Positions 51,610 to 57,368 of a DNA stretch of 57,368 nucleotides are shown here, piece after piece. Position 1 is the first letter of the stretch, and every line of letters begins with the position of its first letter. Under the pieces are notes generated by a model. The model searched no databases, had not been told where the DNA came from, and saw only the letters and a list, made by a program, of their open reading frames with translations. A program made the position numbers and the translations under genes. This stretch comes from Lingula anatina (lineage: Eukaryota; Brachiopoda; Lingulata; Lingulida; Lingulidae): contig NW_019774514.1 in NCBI RefSeq assembly GCF_001039355.2, positions 126,001-183,368 of the forward strand. The letters are read 5' to 3'.

Positions 51610-52743
51610 ATGACAGCCAGTGCTAGGCCAGTGAAGGCAGATATACAGTATAGCCCACTCCATCAACCCTACGTCCCAGCAGCAGCCTCCACCAACAACT
51701 CCACAAGTGCCACTGGGATCCTTGGCCTCTGGAGTAAATTCTGTTGCAGCACAATGAAAACCAGAATGGCCACTGCAAGTGTCATAATGGTTGTTTTGGT
51801 GTGCATTTTCATTGCCTTCAGTCTCGTCTATTCCAAACCTGTGAACGCCACCTTATGTGCACAGCCATCACAGCCTGCGTCCATAACTCGTGCTCCCCTT
51901 CAGAACATGGATTTATTGTTTGAAAGTAAAGGGCGGATACGTTTCAAAGGCACCAAGCGCCATCTTCCACAGTGCATTATCATTGGTGTGAGGAAATGTG
52001 GCACAAGAGCACTTTTAGTATTCCTCAATCTACATTCACACATTCAAGTGGCACAGGAAGAAGTTCACTTCTTTGACAAAGATGATAATTATGACATGGG
52101 ATTAGAATGGTACCGTAAAAAGATGCCATATTCTTTTCCTAATCAAGTGACTGTTGAGAAAAGTCCAGCATATTTCATAACTCCAGAAGTACCGGGAAGG
52201 ATCTATCACATGAACAGTAGTGCCAAACTCATCGTCATATTCAGGGACCCAACTACAAGAGTGATCTCAGATTATGCCCAAATACTAGATAATAAAAAAG
52301 CAAAAGGAAAAGCAGAAGATTGGCCCAAATTTGAGGACATTGTTATGAATGATGATGGTTCAATAAACACTGAATACAAAGCAGTGCGAATCAGCATTTA
52401 TCATCGACATTTAAGACGATGGCTAGAAGTTTTTGATCTCAACCAAATTCATATTGTGGATGGTGATAAGTTGATAACTGACCCAGTGTCAGAGATTTCT
52501 AAAATAGAAACTTTTCTCGGTCTTGACCACCAGATTTCAGAGGAGAACTTATTTTTTGATAGAAGAAAAGGATTCTATTGTATGCGCAATAAAACTGAAG
52601 AAAAATGCTTGAATGAAACCAAAGGAAGAAAACACCCAGACATTGATGATGGTGTATTGAAAAAGTTACAAAATTTCTTTGTACCACACAATAGGAAACT
52701 GTTCAAAATGATTGGAAGAAAGTTTGATTGGCCAGAACCATAG
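51610..52743 (+). CDS. HS3ST5: Heparan sulfate glucosamine 3-O-sulfotransferase (HS3ST5/HS3ST1 type)
   Basis: Golgi type II membrane enzyme that transfers sulfate from PAPS to the 3-OH of glucosamine in heparan sulfate; 377 residues. Layout: a ~50-residue cytoplasmic tail, a single membrane anchor at about 54-73, a short stem, then the sulfotransferase domain from about 118. The PAPS 5'-phosphosulfate loop is IIIGVRKCGTRALL (Lys129, Thr132, Arg133), with Cys130 where vertebrate relatives I recall have Gly. EVHFFD supplies Glu151, the likely catalytic base. VEKSPAYF is at 182-189. The 3'-phosphate loop is IFRDPTTRVISDY (Arg212, Ser220). Cys324 and Cys333 fit the conserved disulfide, and the C-terminus has KGRKHPDID. 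WYRKKMP and MNSS are closer to HS3ST5 than HS3ST1. An in-frame TAG at 51601-51603 fixes the start downstream; the coding sequence is in one exon. Confidence 0.93.
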   Translation: MTASARPVKADIQYSPLHQPYVPAAASTNNSTSATGILGLWSKFCCSTMKTRMATASVIMVVLVCIFIAFSLVYSKPVNATLCAQPSQPASITRAPLQNMDLLFESKGRIRFKGTKRHLPQCIIIGVRKCGTRALLVFLNLHSHIQVAQEEVHFFDKDDNYDMGLEWYRKKMPYSFPNQVTVEKSPAYFITPEVPGRIYHMNSSAKLIVIFRDPTTRVISDYAQILDNKKAKGKAEDWPKFEDIVMNDDGSINTEYKAVRISIYHRHLRRWLEVFDLNQIHIVDGDKLITDPVSEISKIETFLGLDHQISEENLFFDRRKGFYCMRNKTEEKCLNETKGRKHPDIDDGVLKKLQNFFVPHNRKLFKMIGRKFDWPEP

Positions 52744-52860
52744 TTATGTCTGTAAATTTTTAGATTTCCTCACATTGTGTTGAATTTATACATTATTTTT
52801 ATTTTGTATTGATTTTATCTTTATCAAAATAATTTAGTTTGACAGGTCAGGTGATTTCTA

Positions 52861-52866
52861 AATAAA
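52861..52866 (+). terminator. Proximal polyadenylation signal of the sulfotransferase gene
   Basis: AATAAA about 118 nt after the stop codon. Further AATAAA hexamers follow at 53035-53040 and 54137-54142, so alternative 3' UTRs of roughly 0.15 to 1.4 kb are possible. Which is used cannot be told from the sequence. Confidence 0.45.
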
Positions 52867-54136
52867 AAGGGAAATGACAAGCTGCCTGTCGCAAAGATGT
52901 TTATATTTTTCCTGTATCAGGAACAGCACATATCAAATGCACGTAGTCCTTGAAGTGCCAATGTTAAGAAAAAAATGTTTAAAGAATCTGGAAGCAATAT
53001 TTAAGAGCATTGAGAATTCTTTATACTTATTAATAATAAATTAGCATCATACACAGATGAGTAGACAGAATGCAAGTGGTGACTTCCAGTGTAGTATTGC
53101 TTGTGACTGCTACAATGCAATTGATATTGAAATGAACTATGACATAAGAAAATGTGCAGTCATGAGAATAACATTGCCCTTAATAATGGAATAGTATTGT
53201 TTTGTGTGGTGCTATGTTATGCTATTTTGCAAAGAAGACCATCGGAGAGGGATTTCCGTAAGATATTCATTCTCAGCAGTCCATGACAAACCAAACAAAC
53301 CATGACACCTCAATGCTATATCTTTGTTGTGTATGATAAATATTAATACCAGCATTATGTGCACTTTTTTCCTGTATTTGGAGGTGTCAGTAGTATTCAT
53401 ACAGCATTGGGAAATAACTATGAGAAAACAAAAATATGATTTTGTTACCTTATCACTGATGGCTTTGCTGTTAAAGGCTGACAATCTGAACTTAACCTTA
53501 GAAAGTAGTTGCATCTGAATTTATTAGTGCATAGTTAAAATATTAATTATGCTTTGACACTGCATTTCCATTAGTGTATGCAACAAATTGAACTTACTCT
53601 CCCATACAGAGAATAAGCCAACATTGTGGACATTTTTAAAATTTTTTTTTCTTTTTCTTCTTTTTTTAAAGGAATATGTTAAGCCTCTGTGTATTGAGGA
53701 AACTTGTTGAAAGTTTTTTAATATATATATGTATTATATATGTACTGTATATATGAATTGTCACCCTAGTCAGTATTGTAAAAATGTGACTAAGTAGATT
53801 CAAGTTAGCAACAATTTTAAGATAATTTCAATTTTTGCAAATTATTTATACTATGGCAGCACAAATTTTCTACTTAGCTGTATATAGTAAAGTAAAATGA
53901 TCTTTTTTGTATTTGGTTTTGCAGTTTGATTTTGAAATTCAAATGTAACTTTACTCATTTTTTTTCTAAGTATAGCGTACAAACAAACAAACATTTTATT
54001 TGCTGTTGTGTTATCAATGTGTATGATATATCATTGTGTTAATTTATATATCATGTCCTCATTTAGTATTAAAGTGAATGTTTTACACATGGTATTATAT
54101 ATATGCCATACATTATTAGTATCTCATTGTCAAAGT

Positions 54137-54142
54137 AATAAA
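54137..54142 (+). terminator. Distal polyadenylation signal candidate
   Basis: AATAAA within GTAATAAACCTTG at the end of a long AT-rich stretch that continues without a repeat element from the stop codon. The MITE cluster begins about 220 bp further on. Confidence 0.4.
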
Positions 54143-54362
54143 CCTTGAATGACCATCCTTTAAATGTTGAAATATTTGAAGTTTACTGCAAAACAGAGTG
54201 TATCCTTCTGATTTTTCTTGTAATATGAAAAAGCTTGAAAAGATAATTAAATACAATTGTCACACACTCAAAAAATTGGATATGCTTTGCAGTGGTTTTT
54301 AGGAATGTATAATGTCTTGACTTTGCAGTAAAAATGTAGCATTAGGGAGCATTAGGGTGCTT

Positions 54363-55041
54363 TCCCAGAGATTTAGATCGATCTAAAGATTAAGTTTTAG
54401 ATCGACCTAACTCCCTAGGGGTTCACGCTAAATTGCAGTCAGCCTAGCGGACACCATAGTTAATTACCCCCTCACAGTTTTTAGTAGGCGGGACAGACGC
54501 TTAAGCCGGCCAAGCTGACAGTAATCTAGTGAGACTCCCCACAGGGATAGATCGATCTAAAAATCTATGGAAATGGGGTGTTAGACTCGCACATCTTACT
54601 AGCTATGACAGTCCAACTCTGCGGGGGGGGGGGGGGGGGGGGGAATGCTTGCTAAAGTGCAATCAGCGACATCAGCTTAATCAGCACATGATAGTAACTT
54701 ACCCCCTAGATGTGTGAGGAGGCATGTCAGACAATTAAGCTGATTCCACTGATTACCGTTTTAACAAGAATCCCCACAGACATGGACTGGCCCAGCTTAA
54801 GTACAAAGTGTGACTATGAATACAGACTAAGACCCCATTTCCAGAGATTAGATCGATCTACTTTAGATCGACCTAACTCCCTGGGGGTTCACCCTAAATA
54901 TATAGCTGTCAGCCGAGCGGGCACGAAAGTTAATTACCCCCTTACAGCTTGTAGTAGGCAGGACGAACATTTAAGCCGGATTATCTGACAGTAATCTAGT
55001 GAGACTCCCCGCGGGGATAGATCGGTCTAAAAGCTCTGGGA
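54363..55041. mobile_element. Tandem cluster of MITE-like units with TAGATCGATCTA ends, family 3
   Basis: Two clear units (about 54363-54572 and 54838-55041) share GATCGACCTAACTCCC, GGGGTTCAC, AGTTAATTACCCCC, AGTAGGC, GACAGTAATCTAGTGAGACTCC and GGGATAGATCG. Each is bounded by inverted TTCCCAGAGATT..AGATCGATCTA ends. The spacer between them (54573-54837) is a third, more diverged unit (GCTAAAGTGCAATCAGC, ACTTACCCCCTAG, GAATCCCCACAG) and has a G run at 54623-54643. Nothing is encoded. Confidence 0.7.
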
Positions 55042-55165
55042 ATACAGCCTAAGAGAGTGAAACTTCATGTTACCTACTCTGACCTCTCTTTACCAGCCAT
55101 ATTTGAAAAAAAAAATGCGTAGTTGCCCAAATTGTTATTTAATTTGTTTTAGTTTAGGTAATAAA

Positions 55166-55478
55166 CAGGCCTACCCAACTACCAGACTTGGCTGAATGAT
55201 CCTGAATTCACTGGTAGATTGGACCACACTACCCGTTTTCAAGGTGAACGTCAGTACATGCTTCAAAGTATCAGACGCCACACTGCTCTTGCCTAGTACG
55301 CTATGTGCATGTGATGATTCTGAGCAGGGTTGGATAGCAGTGCATCTCATCTCAAAATTTATTCCGGTATGATACTGTGAAATGCGTACTGATGCACACC
55401 TTGAAAACGGGTAGTGTGGCCGATCTACCAGTGAATTTGGGATCATTCGGTGCTGAGTCTGGTAGTTGGGTAGGCCTG
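55166..55478. mobile_element. Foldback MITE, family 1, copy 2 (intact, 313 bp)
   Basis: The ends are perfect inverted repeats of 22 bp beginning CAGGCCTACCCAACTACC. Inverted similarity then continues inward (GAATGATCC, ATTCACTGGTAGAT, CACTACCCGTTTTCAAGGTG), so nearly the whole element can fold on itself. Copy 1 is at 12186-12482. Minus-strand reading frames here are incidental. Confidence 0.8.
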
Positions 55479-55926
55479 ATGAAGCCCCCACTTGGTTTCC
55501 TCCCCTGATCTTGTTAAATTTCTTCCTTATTTTGACAGAATATATCTCAAATTAATAAATGGCCCTTTAGTCCGTTTTTAAGTTCAATTTATTACACAAT
55601 TTTTAATCATGAGGCCTTTTTCCCAAAGGGTTAAGGAAAAGGAGCAAAATTGGTAAAAAAAATTGTTGATATTTGTAATGTTTTGCTTGCTTTAAACATG
55701 TCTTTTAAGACAATTGCTTTTTACAAGTCTGAGGTGGTTTTCATTGTGCAAAGTCAATAGAAAAGTTTCTGAATAACCTCCAGTGGAGTGTTTGATGGTA
55801 TTCTTCCTCAAGGCTTTATTAATATTTAACTTAAATTATCTATGTGCTTGTCGGTACAAATATTCAACTCAAGTTGGTTTTAAAAGATTTATTGTGAAAT
55901 AGATTAGGTAAAAATTGAATCAGTTT

Positions 55927-55978
<52 letters not shown>

Positions 55979-57183
55979 AAGCTAGTATCGATTAACAGGC
56001 TCTCTTGGTGTGAGTTAGCTTCATTATCAGACAAAATCAAACTGCTTTTTTAGTTGGTAAACATGGCACATGTGTGGAATCAGATGTAAAATATATTATC
56101 AAATTTGTAGATGTGCACAGAAAACACTAAATTGACTTCTGGCTTCACTTGAGCCCTGGTAGGCACTCCCTAGTACTTATTTAAAGCATACTGGATGGTT
56201 TAACTGGAAATAAGCAATTTTTATTCAGTAAATTATAATTGACTTAATTTTACAAAACTGAAATTGTTTAACTGGATGTATACCTGTAATTTGGTAAATC
56301 ATGATTGATAAATTGAAAGTTGGATACAAATAAAATGTACAATAGTTGATCTTCATTTGTTAGCTTCCGCTTGAAATTGAAATAAGGGAAAAGGAGTACA
56401 GTATTTTCATATTGACACTTGTCATTTGAGATTAAGTTTTCTACAGGGGAAAATCTGTTCCAAGAAATATCATTAACAAAGCATGTTGGCTGCTACTTTA
56501 GAGCAGGAAAGAAGTATGATCAATTGGCTGTTCAGAAGCTTAAAATGCATGATCTATTGGCAACAGTGGGTGTGATACTGTGAATAGAAACTGGAAAGTC
56601 AGTCATTTACAAAATTTAATATTTTGTCAGTTGTCTGTGTGCCAATAAGAACTGACAGAGTAAATGGTGTCTCATTTCAAAGAATTCTCTTTTGTTTATG
56701 AGAAAACATAAATCTGATTTTGTCTTCTGCTCTGAAATACTATTCTTTATATGAGAAGAAGTGGATGTGAAAATATTTATACCTCATCTTAATGAATTCA
56801 TTTCCCCGTTGCCTCTGCTGTCAAATTTATCCACTTCACAGAGGCAGAAATTGAATTAGTACAGGATGAATTTGATGAAATGAGATCTTATTCCCTGTAT
56901 TCTGCAGAAACATGAGAGATATTACATGCACTGTGGGATCAAGTGAACATGATAACAAAAAGAAGAAAAGGTTATTTTACTTTAAATCATGAGACCAGGA
57001 AGCAGAATTTTATGGAAAACATTTTGTTCTCAGCTACAGAAGATGAAAATAGCTTCAAAGTTCATAACTTTCACAAATCCTTTGTTGTAGAGTTGTAAAC
57101 AGCAGTAAATACTTTGGATACAGATGTTATAGTTATATCATAAATGCATGCCATATTCCTGATAGACTTTTCCTTGTTTCTAG
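55479..57183. other. Non-coding sequence with a CT microsatellite
   Basis: AT-rich. A (CT)n run of about 24 units spans 55929-55976. No coding exon recognised. Confidence 0.5.
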
Positions 57184-57291
57184 GTTTGGCAAACATCACT
57201 GAAGGAACCAACCAGGAAACACAGCACAGGGGAAACAAGAACATAGCTTAGTTGTAATCCAAGCAAAAGATCATCAATACAGACTACAAAG
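57184..57291 (+). other. Candidate non-coding exon near the right edge
   Basis: TTCCTTGTTTCTAG precedes a 108-nt purine-rich segment ending CTACAAAG followed by GTAATA. All three frames contain stops. It could be a 5' UTR exon of a gene further right, or a chance splice-site pair. Confidence 0.2.
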
Positions 57292-57368
57292 GTAATAAAA
57301 ATTGTATGAATATAAAGTATGTATTGTCTAAAAGGCATCTGTAGTTGAAGATAACAGTCTATGCAGAA

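Overview
The window is AT-rich, intron-rich animal DNA. It carries split genes with GT-AG introns, a type I animal fatty acid synthase, a cytosolic ribosomal protein gene with a TOP-type first exon, a Golgi heparan sulfate sulfotransferase, and many short inverted-repeat transposons. The proteins look like those of a marine invertebrate, most likely a lophotrochozoan such as a mollusc. The phylum is an inference, and the species cannot be read from the sequence.

Layout. (1) Positions 1-10513, minus strand: the first 11 coding exons (703 codons) of a fatty acid synthase, covering the ketosynthase domain and most of the malonyl/acetyl transferase domain; the gene runs off the left edge. Its 4.75-kb third-from-start intron interval (4159-8909) holds a MITE-like element and two degenerate Tc1-like transposon copies in inverted orientation. 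(2) 10514-13223: no gene seen; a nest of small inverted-repeat elements and a Tc1-like N-terminal fragment. (3) 13224-25447: a disordered, repeated block with assembly gaps (563 Ns at 14938-15500, single n at 20870 and 23284). A ~1.7-kb segment occurs three times. The RPS12 gene occurs twice: one copy has only exons 3-5 but an intact 3' end, the other has all coding exons but its 3' UTR is cut by a gap. The two copies complement each other, which points to unmerged contig ends and haplotypes rather than true gene duplication. (4) 25591-25627: TOP first exon of RPS12. (5) About 25.6-51.6 kb: 26 kb with no convincing coding exon, only candidate non-coding exons, microsatellites, a MITE and a TTAA-bounded element containing a 742-base poly-T run. 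(6) 51610-52743, plus strand: a single-exon coding region for a heparan sulfate 3-O-sulfotransferase of the HS3ST5/HS3ST1 type, with a long AT-rich 3' region. (7) 54.3-55.5 kb: a tandem cluster of MITE-like units and a foldback element also present at 12.2 kb. (8) 55.5-57.4 kb: non-coding, with one possible non-coding exon.

The three genes are not functionally linked: lipid synthesis in the cytosol, translation, and glycosaminoglycan modification in the Golgi. RPS12 (minus) and the sulfotransferase (plus) are divergently arranged, so the 26-kb stretch probably includes the 5' UTR exons and a long first intron of the sulfotransferase gene. No new biological system was found. The most notable signals are the assembly-level structure of the RPS12 block, the poly-T-filled TTAA element, and several small transposon families that each recur within this one window.
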